64,000 nucleotides of DNA. Source: a virus. Below, piece after piece: positions 7,669 to 14,224 of this stretch. The notes beneath the pieces were generated by a model that was not told the DNA's origin, did not search any database, and saw nothing but the letters and a program-made list of their open reading frames with translations. Within the stretch, counting starts at the first letter, position 1. Each line of letters opens with the position of its first letter. Position numbers and translations under genes: made by a program. The DNA lies in the IMG/VR virus record IMGVR_UViG_3300025030_000041, positions 64,001 to 128,000 of that record. One strand, 5' to 3'.

Positions 7669-8274
7669 ATGAAACTACCTGTAAAAAAAAATGAATTAAT
7701 ACAAGAATTATCTATTGAATTTAAAAGAACAAAATCTAAATTAGTTTATAATAAACTATATAACTTAATATTACCGCAAGTTCAGTTATATATATATAAA
7801 ATAGTGAAAGACTATGACGACTCTAATGATATTTCATCAGAAGTTATGATTAAGCTTTGGCAAAAAATTGATATGTATAATGAAAATTGGAGATTTAGTA
7901 CATGGATATATAGTATAGCTAGGTATGACGCCTTACAATTTATAAATTATAAAAAAAATACAGTCACATTAACTATTTTTCATGATACCGGCTCTAAAAA
8001 AGAGTTTAATAGCTTTGAAATCTTTAATTCAGAAAAAGACTTCGAAACTTTATATAATACAGTAGTTTCAGAAATACTTAAATTAAATGGTAGAAAAAAG
8101 GAAGTTCTTATTGACAGGGAAATAAATAGAATGAAATATAAGGATATATCGGTTAAATATAATATAAATATTGATACTATTAAAACCTTAATTCGTCAAT
8201 CACGAATACAGGTTTTAGCTAAATTATCAGAGAAAAAACATATAGTAGAACTAGCAAATGAAATTTTAAAATAA
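7669..8274 (+). CDS. RNA polymerase sigma factor (ECF-like), likely phage late sigma
   Basis: 201 aa, sigma-70 family. NDISSEVMIKLWQKIDMYNE followed by FSTWIYSIARYDALQFI (about residues 44-92) is region 2, with the conserved W...I.RN-like helix. MKYKDISVKYNINIDTIKTL near 155-175 is the region 4 helix-turn-helix. It would redirect host RNA polymerase; by analogy with T4 gp55 it is the candidate reader of the TATAAATA boxes seen before virion genes. That pairing is inference. Confidence 0.78.
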   Translation: MKLPVKKNELIQELSIEFKRTKSKLVYNKLYNLILPQVQLYIYKIVKDYDDSNDISSEVMIKLWQKIDMYNENWRFSTWIYSIARYDALQFINYKKNTVTLTIFHDTGSKKEFNSFEIFNSEKDFETLYNTVVSEILKLNGRKKEVLIDREINRMKYKDISVKYNINIDTIKTLIRQSRIQVLAKLSEKKHIVELANEILK

Positions 8275-8282
8275 AATAAATT

Positions 8283-8750
8283 ATGAGACTTTCTATACCT
8301 AATTTTATAAATCCTAACTTTATAATTAACAAATTTTATAATATTGTTTTAGAAGTAAATATTTACTTAAAATATATATCTGCATTAAAACAGATGAAAA
8401 ATAATAAAATAATAGGGGATACCCTAGAACTTAGAAAAGACTATATTAATAGGCTATACTCTGTTATTAATTTACCTCCTGAATTTCTTATAGAAGAAGA
8501 AAATAAAGAAGAATTAAATAGATTAGAGGTAGAATACCTTAAACATGAATTTAAAAAATATAATGACGTTTTTTTAGAATACGGAATACTAGACCTAATT
8601 AAAATGAAAACGGAAAAAATATGTACTAAAGACCATTACGCATTTATAATAAAAATAAAATATAAATGGAATGAAACAAATATAATATGGGTATTATACA
8701 TAGTATTCTTAATTGGCCTATTAATAAAACTATACACTATCTTTTTGTAA
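8283..8750 (+). CDS. Hypothetical protein with a C-terminal membrane anchor
   Basis: 155 aa, charged helical body and a hydrophobic C-terminus (WVLYIVFLIGLLIKLYTIFL) typical of a tail-anchored protein. It starts 8 nt after the sigma factor gene. No family recognised. Confidence 0.5.
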   Translation: MRLSIPNFINPNFIINKFYNIVLEVNIYLKYISALKQMKNNKIIGDTLELRKDYINRLYSVINLPPEFLIEEENKEELNRLEVEYLKHEFKKYNDVFLEYGILDLIKMKTEKICTKDHYAFIIKIKYKWNETNIIWVLYIVFLIGLLIKLYTIFL

Positions 8751-8815
8751 ATTATCTTTTATAATATAGTAAACCTATTTTATTTTAGATACCTAATACC
8801 AAAAATTTAAGTCAT

Positions 8816-10519
8816 ATGGCAATAGATTTAAACTTACTTAAAGATCATAATACTAGACAAGATTATATTAATACTTTAACTAAAGACGAACTTAAAGCAT
8901 TAATTAATAAACTCAAACTGCAAGATAGTGCATTTAAGATTATATTAAATAGCTATTATGGTTCATCAGGTCAAAATTCCTTCGCATTTTTCAATTTAGA
9001 CATAGCGGCGTCAATAACTTTGCAAGGTCAAGATATTATTAAGTATACGGATAAGGTAATAGAACATTATTTTATTAATGAGTGGCATCTTGATAAAGAG
9101 CTTCATAAAAAATTAAGTATAGATCATTTAAAAATTAATCCTATAAAAATAACAAAAGGGCCACCTATAATATATGTTGACACGGATAGCGTCAACGAAA
9201 ATTCAATAATTTATGTAAAAAATATAGGAAAAATTAAAATTAAAGATTTTTTTAAATTATGTTATAAAATTAATAGTATTATTAAATTAAAAAATGGGAA
9301 TGAGATAATTGGTATTTCTAATTTTAGAATATTAAATTTTAATAATACCTTATATTATGCAAAACCTAAAAAACTGATTAGGCATAAAGTAAAAAAGAAA
9401 AAATGGTTATTGAGGTCTAAGTCTGGAAAATCAATAATATGCACAGAAGATCATTCACTAATTGTATTTCACGATGGAATACAATTAAAAATTAAGCCAT
9501 CTGAAATTAATACAAAAATTGATAAAATTTTAACAATTAACGAATTAGACTTAAATTTTAATTATCAATTTGAAGATATATCTGAATGTAAATGTATAGG
9601 TGAATTCGAAGATGAGTGGGTATATGATATTGAAATGGATGATGCAACTCATACGTTTATTGCTAATGATATTTTAGTTCACAATTCTGGTTATATTAAT
9701 TATGATTATATTATAAAGTCGATAGAGGGGTTTGATACATTAAAAATAAGTCCTATATTATTTGCAGCTGATATAATTAAATATAGGATGAATTCTTATT
9801 TAAATAATAAATTTGAAGAATACGCTAAGTCGTATAATGCAATAAACACCCATGATTTTAAATTAGAGCATATTAGTAATAGTGGTATTTTTATTGCAAA
9901 AAAAAATTATATATTAGATGTTGCATTTGAGGATAGACTATTACCTGAGTCGTATTTATTACCTAAGGGGTTTGATTTAGTAAAAGCGTCTTTACCAAAA
10001 TGGGCACGGGCTAAAGGTACAGAATTAATTAAGATTATTTTAAAGAATGGCGACTCTTTAAATATGGATGAGATATTAAATAAATTATTAGAATATAAAG
10101 AAGAATTTAAAGGGCTACACCCTGATGAGTTTAGTATGAATTTTAATCTACGAACATTTAAAAAATATGTCATTAAAGATGACGATCAATTAGTATTTGC
10201 AAAAGGCGCATCTATCTATCCAAGGTCCGCTGGTTATTATAACCATTTATTATATAAGCAAACTGATAATATACGCAAAAAATATAAAAAGGTAAGAACC
10301 GGAGATAAGGTTAGATTTTATAATTGTATGCCTGATGATACGTATAAGATAGATGCATTTAGTTATTTACCTGGAAAATTTCCAATTGAGTTTGCGCCTC
10401 ACGTAGATTATGATGAGCAATTTAATGTTATTATTTTAAATCCATTGAATAGGGCTCTAGAAGCTATGGATATGCCATTAATAGAAAAAAATGTAATGTA
10501 TTTTAATGATTTGTTTTAA
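8816..10519 (+). CDS. C-terminal part of a split family B DNA polymerase, containing a mini-intein
   Basis: 567 aa precursor. FKIILNSYYGSSG (40-52) is polymerase motif B (Kx3NSxYG). YVDTDS (120-125) is motif C with the two catalytic Asp residues. AKKNY downstream is the KKxY motif. The exonuclease domain and motif A (SLYP) are absent and must be on another gene outside this window, so the enzyme is split just before the fingers. Motif C is interrupted after DTD by a 166-aa intein; removing it leaves a 401-aa chain reading YVDTDSGY. The last 14 nt overlap the next gene. Confidence 0.88.
   Translation: MAIDLNLLKDHNTRQDYINTLTKDELKALINKLKLQDSAFKIILNSYYGSSGQNSFAFFNLDIAASITLQGQDIIKYTDKVIEHYFINEWHLDKELHKKLSIDHLKINPIKITKGPPIIYVDTDSVNENSIIYVKNIGKIKIKDFFKLCYKINSIIKLKNGNEIIGISNFRILNFNNTLYYAKPKKLIRHKVKKKKWLLRSKSGKSIICTEDHSLIVFHDGIQLKIKPSEINTKIDKILTINELDLNFNYQFEDISECKCIGEFEDEWVYDIEMDDATHTFIANDILVHNSGYINYDYIIKSIEGFDTLKISPILFAADIIKYRMNSYLNNKFEEYAKSYNAINTHDFKLEHISNSGIFIAKKNYILDVAFEDRLLPESYLLPKGFDLVKASLPKWARAKGTELIKIILKNGDSLNMDEILNKLLEYKEEFKGLHPDEFSMNFNLRTFKKYVIKDDDQLVFAKGASIYPRSAGYYNHLLYKQTDNIRKKYKKVRTGDKVRFYNCMPDDTYKIDAFSYLPGKFPIEFAPHVDYDEQFNVIILNPLNRALEAMDMPLIEKNVMYFNDLF
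9188..9685 (+). mobile_element. Mini-intein in DNA polymerase motif C
   Basis: Residues 125-290 of the polymerase precursor. Intein block A starts with Ser (SVNENSIIYV). TEDHS is block B (TxxH). Block F/G is EWVYDIEMDD ... FIANDILVHN, and Ser follows as the +1 extein residue. At 166 aa there is no room for a LAGLIDADG or HNH domain, so it can splice but cannot home by itself. Insertion inside DTD|S of motif C is a well-known polymerase B intein site. Confidence 0.88.
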
Positions 10520-10907
10520 ATATGAAGATATTAAAGATAAAGCCTTACTATCTAAATTAATAAAAGAAGAGGCTGATAGGATATTTAATTCTAGTATTGC
10601 AAGAAGGCATAGAAGTTATGACATAATATCCAATAATGTCAAATTAGGTAAAACGGCTGAAGTATGGTTATATGAAAATTTCAATTATAAATTTACAAAT
10701 GACATTTATACAGATTTACTAACAGATAGGGGCAATATAATAGAAGTAAAAGTAAAAAGAATTAAAAATCTTAATTGTTTAAATGACCAAATACAAAATG
10801 ACCTTGAAAAAATTAAAAGTTCAAATGTAAATAATTCAACAGTTTATATATGCTTCTCATATAATGACAATATATATAAATTAGAAAAAATAATAAAACT
10901 AACATGA
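10506..10907 (+). CDS. Putative PD-(D/E)xK nuclease-like protein
   Basis: 133 aa. AEVWLYENF, then DLLTDRGNIIEVKVKR, fits the E...D...ExK spacing of PD-(D/E)xK nucleases, so it may be a small phage endonuclease or resolvase-like enzyme. It starts within the last codons of the polymerase gene (14-nt overlap), suggesting translational coupling to DNA replication. The domain call is by motif only. Confidence 0.45.
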   Translation: MICFKYEDIKDKALLSKLIKEEADRIFNSSIARRHRSYDIISNNVKLGKTAEVWLYENFNYKFTNDIYTDLLTDRGNIIEVKVKRIKNLNCLNDQIQNDLEKIKSSNVNNSTVYICFSYNDNIYKLEKIIKLT

Positions 10908-11131
10908 TACAAGTTATTAAATATGCATGTTGTGATAAAATATTTGCAGCATGCCATGAACCTCACTGCTACACTGATACTGACTGGCTTAAAAACCTAA
11001 AACAATATGTTAGGCGAGGCGATAAAGTGGAAATGATACATGGTGGAAATGGACTCCAAATGGGTCAATGCGAGTGTAATGAATTAGTGAAAAGTAAAGA
11101 CCTAAACTTATTTAGTAAAGCAACACAATAA
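10904..11131 (+). CDS. Small Cys-rich conserved phage protein
   Basis: 75 aa with KYACCDKIFAACHEPHCY and QCEC, a probable zinc site; I recognise this N-terminus from Bacteroidota phage proteins of unknown role. ATG overlaps the previous stop (ATGA). It is the last gene before the second cassette array. Confidence 0.55.
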   Translation: MIQVIKYACCDKIFAACHEPHCYTDTDWLKNLKQYVRRGDKVEMIHGGNGLQMGQCECNELVKSKDLNLFSKATQ

Positions 11132-11167
11132 AACTATTCAGTTTAGCCTCACCCATATATAATACAC

Positions 11168-11301
11168 AAAGAGTATTATATTTATCATTTAGTAGATTGA
11201 TTATCAATTAATTATATTTACTTGTTATATTTAGTTCAAAAATAAAGTACTAAAAATGTTAATATATCAAAAACATTTCTTATTTTTGTATTAAATATAA
11301 C
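11168..11301 (+). repeat. Array-heading promoter repeat, copy B
   Basis: Same element as copy A: TCAATTAATTATATTTACTT arm, paired 21-nt inverted arms with outward TATTTTTG boxes (rightward one at 11281-11288), ending in ATATAAC. It heads array 2. Confidence 0.8.
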
Positions 11302-11428
11302 AGTTTGCAGGTTTATTTAGTTGCGACTTTAAAAACGAAAAATTATGATAACAGAAAAACAATACTTAAAAGCGAAAAAGTTAATTGCAGACTACGAAAG
11401 CCAGCAATTGAATAAACATGTTGTTATA
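11298..11428 (+). repeat. attC-like imperfect hairpin site 4
   Basis: Left arm 11298-11324 (TAACAGTTTGCAGGTTTATT, then TAGTTGC) pairs with right arm 11404-11428 (GCAATTGAATAAACATGTTG, then TTATA). TATAAC/GTTATA cores; the extra AGTTTG on the left is unpaired. The start codon of the next gene is in the loop. Confidence 0.8.
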
Positions 11429-11515
11429 AGCAGTAAGCCGACCTCAAAAAAGAAGAAGGTGATTATAGATGCAGATAAATTTTCAAAGATGTGTGATGTT
11501 ATTAAACGGATATAG
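11345..11515 (+). CDS. Cassette gene: small basic protein (56 aa)
   Basis: 56 aa. Its leader (MITEKQYLKAKKLIADYESQ) is a type I recognise from Bacteroidota hypothetical proteins; then QLNKHVVISSKP is translated from the right arm of site 4, with the core GTT in frame as Val. The rest is Lys-rich (KPTSKKKKV). Function unknown. Promoter: repeat B. Confidence 0.55.
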   Translation: MITEKQYLKAKKLIADYESQQLNKHVVISSKPTSKKKKVIIDADKFSKMCDVIKRI

Positions 11516-11527
11516 GCTTATTGCTGC

Positions 11528-11656
11528 TAACGTTCATCAGATATATTCAGTTCTGATTTTAATATATAACTAAAATAAATTAATAAGATGAAAGATAGAA
11601 AACATATAAAAACATTTGAAGATAAGACATCAGAATTGAATATATCTGATGTTATA
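11528..11656 (+). repeat. attC-like imperfect hairpin site 5
   Basis: Left arm 11528-11555 (TAACGTTCATCAGATATATT, then CAGTTCTG) pairs with right arm 11631-11656 (CAGAATTGAATATATCTGAT, then GTTATA). 19 of 20 inner bases pair; the unpaired bases are again on the left strand next to the core. Confidence 0.8.
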
Positions 11657-11845
11657 AGTAGTAAAACTAAGGAAGAAATTCTAAAATTGATAAAAAGTTT
11701 AGATGATAGAGGGTATTTTTATATTTTCAATAATAGAGAGGATTTTGTAGAGGGTAGAACAGATTGGGATGATTTAAAAGATACTTGTGAAAACTTTTAT
11801 TATGTTATTGAAAATATAAAAGAATTAATAGAAAGAAATGAGTAG
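11588..11845 (+). CDS. Cassette gene: hypothetical protein
   Basis: 85 aa. Starts in the loop of site 5; the right arm is read as SELNISDVISSK, core GTT in frame as Val. Acidic, soluble, C-terminal helix rich in Glu; no family recognised. Confidence 0.52.
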   Translation: MKDRKHIKTFEDKTSELNISDVISSKTKEEILKLIKSLDDRGYFYIFNNREDFVEGRTDWDDLKDTCENFYYVIENIKELIERNE

Positions 11846-11857
11846 TTTTATTACTTA

Positions 11858-11987
11858 TAACGTGCCGCAGCTTGACGCTGTTGGCGATTTGAAACACGAA
11901 TTTTAATTAAACAACAAAAGTAAATATGGAAACGAAAACTTCAATTAACAACGAAACCGCCAATAGCGTTCAAGGTACTGTTAGGCG
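11858..11987 (+). repeat. attC-like imperfect hairpin site 6
   Basis: Left arm 11858-11891 (TAACGTGCCGCAGCTTGACG ...) pairs with right arm 11952-11987 (ending AAGGTACTGTTAGGCG). It is visibly more GC-rich than the phage around it, and the right core GTTAGGC fits the integron consensus GTTRRRY exactly. Confidence 0.82.
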
Positions 11988-12270
11988 TAGGGCGGACATC
12001 AATCAGGAGATTGCCGAAAAATGGGAATTAATCGCTCAAATCAAAACAGAAATAGTTGCCTTGAAAAAAGAGGAACTTCTATTGTGTGATGACCACCAAA
12101 GATTTGAGGAAACGGAAGAAGAAATAACAATTTCAAGGCGACCAAAGAAAACCGAAAAGCGATTAATTGGGCGTATTCATTGGAAGGAAGAATTTAAGGA
12201 TGAAGATACAGAGCAATCTATTTGGATTGAGCGTTCACAGGTTGTTCGCGTCAATGGTGTGTGGCAGTAG
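11926..12270 (+). CDS. Cassette gene: coiled-coil hypothetical protein of foreign composition
   Basis: 114 aa. Starts in the loop of site 6; the right arm reads ANSVQGTVRRR with the core GTT in frame. Residues 25-60 form a coiled coil (EIAEKWELIAQIKTEIVALK), followed by an Arg/Lys-rich and an acidic-aromatic part. GC content and codon choice (GCC, GCG, CGC) clearly differ from neighbouring phage genes, a sign of recent acquisition. Function unknown. Confidence 0.55.
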   Translation: METKTSINNETANSVQGTVRRRADINQEIAEKWELIAQIKTEIVALKKEELLLCDDHQRFEETEEEITISRRPKKTEKRLIGRIHWKEEFKDEDTEQSIWIERSQVVRVNGVWQ

Positions 12271-12277
12271 CCTTACG

Positions 12278-12369
12278 CCTAACGTTTTGCGTATATGTGA
12301 AGTACGCATAGCAGAAACTTGAAATTAAATACAAACCTTAATGGCGTATTTCACATATACGCTGTTAGC
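12278..12369 (+). repeat. attC-like imperfect hairpin site 7
   Basis: Left arm 12278-12308 (CCTAACGTTTTGCGTATATG, then TGAAGTACGC) pairs with right arm 12343-12369 (GGCGTATTTCACATATACGC, then TGTTAGC). 18 of 19 inner bases pair; GTTTT faces a single A. Shortest loop of the set (about 35 nt). Confidence 0.85.
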
Positions 12370-12559
12370 AAATCGTAAAATTATGACTAAGAAAGATATT
12401 TTAAAATTAGTAGAAGAAACATTCAGCGAAGAAATTTCAACTTCTTGTGCTGAAACTGTATTAGGACTTGAAAGTTGGATTGATGGTAAAGAAGAATTTA
12501 TGGAAAAGTTAGCAGAGAAGTTGAAATTGTTATTTGATGATAACGACTTATCTAAATAA
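12341..12559 (+). CDS. Cassette gene: acidic hypothetical protein
   Basis: 72 aa if started at 12341; MTKKDILKLVEETF at 12383 is an equally likely start, since the first 14 residues are just the translated hairpin arm. Helical, acidic, unrecognised. Unlike most members, the core GTT is not in the codon frame here, favouring the later start. Confidence 0.5.
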   Translation: MAYFTYTLLANRKIMTKKDILKLVEETFSEEISTSCAETVLGLESWIDGKEEFMEKLAEKLKLLFDDNDLSK

Positions 12560-12570
12560 TTTTATGTTTG

Positions 12571-12660
12571 CTAACGTTCTGTAAATATGATTAGTTGAAG
12601 AGTACTGTCATTTATAATTTAGTAGATTGATTATCAATTAATTATATTTACTTATTATAT
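12571..12660 (+). repeat. attC-like imperfect hairpin site 8 (right arm inside promoter repeat C)
   Basis: Left arm 12571-12598 (CTAACGTTCTGTAAATATGA, then TTAGTTGA) pairs with the conserved segment TCAATTAATTATATTTACTT, then ATTATA (12635-12660), of repeat C. This shows that the array-heading repeats themselves carry a recombination-type right arm, so the promoter behaves like a gene-less cassette. Confidence 0.7.
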
Positions 12661-12731
12661 TTAGTTCAAAAATAAAGTACTAAACGTGTTAATATATCAA
12701 AAATATTTCTTATTTTTGTATTAAATATAAC
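12591..12731 (+). repeat. Array-heading promoter repeat, copy C
   Basis: Same element as copies A and B, here embedded between two cassettes. Rightward TATTTTTG box at 12711-12718; ends in ATATAAC at 12731, which begins site 9. Confidence 0.8.
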
Positions 12732-12853
12732 GGCTACAGATAAACTCAGTTTTTATTATGGAAAAGAAAATATATTACGAAAACAATTGGTTAAATCAGC
12801 ACTTAAATAAAGTTGGATTGCTCGATAAAAAATTGAGTTTATCTGATGTTATG
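12728..12853 (+). repeat. attC-like imperfect hairpin site 9
   Basis: Left arm 12728-12754 (TAACGGCTACAGATAAACTC, then AGTTTT) pairs with right arm 12828-12853 (AAAAATTGAGTTTATCTGAT, then GTTATG). 16 of 17 inner bases pair; GGCTAC faces ATC next to the core. Confidence 0.8.
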
Positions 12854-12979
12854 TGTTGTGTTTGTGGGTCGGAACTCACAATTCAAGAGAATGAAGAAAA
12901 TCTAACTTATGATGTTAGAGAACGAATATGTGATAAATGTAATAGTGAGTTGAGCGAGGAAAGAAAACATTGCATATAA
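12758..12979 (+). CDS. Cassette gene: small zinc-ribbon protein
   Basis: 73 aa with two CxxC pairs (CCVCGSE and CDKC), a likely zinc ribbon, possibly nucleic-acid or protein binding. It starts in the loop of site 9 and the right arm reads LSLSDVMCC, the core GTT in frame as Val. The 3' end runs into the next hairpin. Promoter: repeat C. Confidence 0.6.
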   Translation: MEKKIYYENNWLNQHLNKVGLLDKKLSLSDVMCCVCGSELTIQENEENLTYDVRERICDKCNSELSEERKHCI

Positions 12980-13104
12980 CGGCATCCGCTATGAGTAGTG
13001 GCGGATTTAGAACTACTCACTTTAAATTTAGCACAAATGACAATAGAAAGCACAGAACATCAAGAAAGCACTAACCCGCCATTACTTATATCGAGTGTTA
13101 GCGG
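12977..13104 (+). repeat. attC-like imperfect hairpin site 10
   Basis: Left arm 12977-13007 (TAACGGCATCCGCTATGAGT, then AGTGGCGGATT) pairs with right arm 13073-13104 (AACCCGCCATTACTTATATC, then GAGTGTTAGCGG). More GC-rich than the phage background. The right core GTTAGCGGTAGT matches that of site 2. Confidence 0.82.
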
Positions 13105-13291
13105 TAGTGTTTTTCGTCCGAAGAATGGACACGAATTACTGCAAGCATTGAAAGAAAATAAACAATGTGAGATAGTAGATACACACGCATTTTTAGCAAC
13201 AAAAGCACTTGAAGACAACCATTGCGGATTTTCATTTTCTTTCAAGCTGTCAAAGTGGAATAAAGGATGGTCAGGTTTCGAGTGGTCTTAA
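13037..13291 (+). CDS. Cassette gene: hypothetical protein
   Basis: 84 aa from the ATG at 13037, which I prefer to the in-frame GTG at 12998 because it lies in the loop of site 10 like other cassette starts. The right arm reads PPLLISSVSGS, core GTT in frame as Val. Codon use is richer in GC than in phage genes. No domain recognised. Confidence 0.52.
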   Translation: MTIESTEHQESTNPPLLISSVSGSVFRPKNGHELLQALKENKQCEIVDTHAFLATKALEDNHCGFSFSFKLSKWNKGWSGFEWS

Positions 13292-13304
13292 CATTACCGC
13301 TAAC

Positions 13305-13340
13305 TATTATATATATACAAGTACGCTTAATATATTGAAT
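13305..13340 (+). promoter_or_regulatory. Array 3 end, possible recombinase attachment site
   Basis: After the last cassette stop come CGCTAAC and TATTATATATATACAAGTAC immediately before the recombinase gene. The same AT run plus CA(A/T)GTA motif follows array 1 at 4594-4616. Its place between array and recombinase is where an integron carries attI, but no direct evidence fixes that role. Confidence 0.4.
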
Positions 13341-14156
13341 ATGAATACTAAATTTGATTGTATTATCAGAAAATTTGAAAAAACTCTGATAATAAAAAAT
13401 TATTCAACATGTACTATTAATAATTATAAAAGTTGTCTTTATAACTTTTTAATAGAAATAAACAATGATCCATACCATTTAAATTTAGAACAGTTAAACA
13501 ACTATTTATTTAATTTTAATTATTCGTCAGTATCACAGCAAAATCAAATACTTAATTCTTTAAAAATATTCTATTTATTAATTTTAAAAAAATCAATAAA
13601 ACATTTAATTAAAATTAAAAGACCACGAAGAGAAAAGAAATTACCACAAGTAATTTCGCATGATGAAATTGTGCAATCAATTTCCAAAATACAAAACTTA
13701 AAACATAAAGCTATCATATCGCTAGCATATAGTAGTGGATTAAGAGTTTCAGAAATATGTAATCTTAAATTAGAAGACATAGATTCAAAAAGAATGCTAA
13801 TTTTAGTTAAATCAGGAAAAGGAAGAAAAGATAGAGTTGTACCTCTTTCAAATCATATTTTAGGGCTTTTAAGAAAATACTATCTTAAATACAAACCTGA
13901 GTTTTATCTTTTTGAAAGCTATGCTCATGGAGTTAAATATTCTACTTCAAGTTGTAGGCAAATTTGGAATAATTTTAAAATTAATAAAAATTCAACTTTT
14001 CATACATTGAGGCATTCATGCTTTACAAATCTTTTAGAAAATGGAACGGACATACGAATAATTCAAAAAATAGCAGGGCATTCATCAATAAAAACTACAG
14101 AAATTTATACTCACATATCAACTAATATCTTAAATAAGATTAAATTACCAATTTAA
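13341..14156 (+). CDS. Tyrosine recombinase / integrase
   Basis: 271 aa from the ATG at 13341. A longer frame from 13209 would overlap the preceding cassette gene, so I reject it. N-terminal SAM-like DNA-binding domain (about 10-90), then the catalytic domain: Arg135 in SSGLRVSE, Lys159 in KSGKGRKDR, His221 and Arg224 in HTLRH, His247 in GHSS, Tyr256 in TTEIYTH, the full RKHRHY set. It is XerC/D- and IntI-like, but there is no obvious room for the extra alpha-I2 helix of classical integron integrases before HTLRH. It lies at the 3' end of the cassette arrays in the same orientation. I infer that it acts on the array hairpins. Confidence 0.9.
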   Translation: MNTKFDCIIRKFEKTLIIKNYSTCTINNYKSCLYNFLIEINNDPYHLNLEQLNNYLFNFNYSSVSQQNQILNSLKIFYLLILKKSIKHLIKIKRPRREKKLPQVISHDEIVQSISKIQNLKHKAIISLAYSSGLRVSEICNLKLEDIDSKRMLILVKSGKGRKDRVVPLSNHILGLLRKYYLKYKPEFYLFESYAHGVKYSTSSCRQIWNNFKINKNSTFHTLRHSCFTNLLENGTDIRIIQKIAGHSSIKTTEIYTHISTNILNKIKLPI

Positions 14157-14224
14157 AAAAAAAATATTAGTTTTAATACTAATTAAACTCCAATAATAGA
14201 AAAAACTTAAAAACAATTAAAAAT

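Noticed and set aside
9188-9685. Full-length intein with homing endonuclease
   Set aside because: Only 166 residues with splicing blocks; there is no LAGLIDADG or HNH motif between block B and block F.
12998-13036. GTG start for the last cassette gene
   Set aside because: It falls inside the left hairpin arm; the ATG at 13037 in the loop agrees with the other cassettes.
2572-13104. CRISPR array
   Set aside because: Repeats are few, long, of differing sequence and separated by genes; there are no short direct repeats with equal spacers and no cas genes.
13209-13340. N-terminal extension of the recombinase gene to 13209
   Set aside because: It runs in a second frame across the cassette gene 13037-13291 and adds 44 residues unlike any recombinase; the ATG at 13341 gives the normal domain start.
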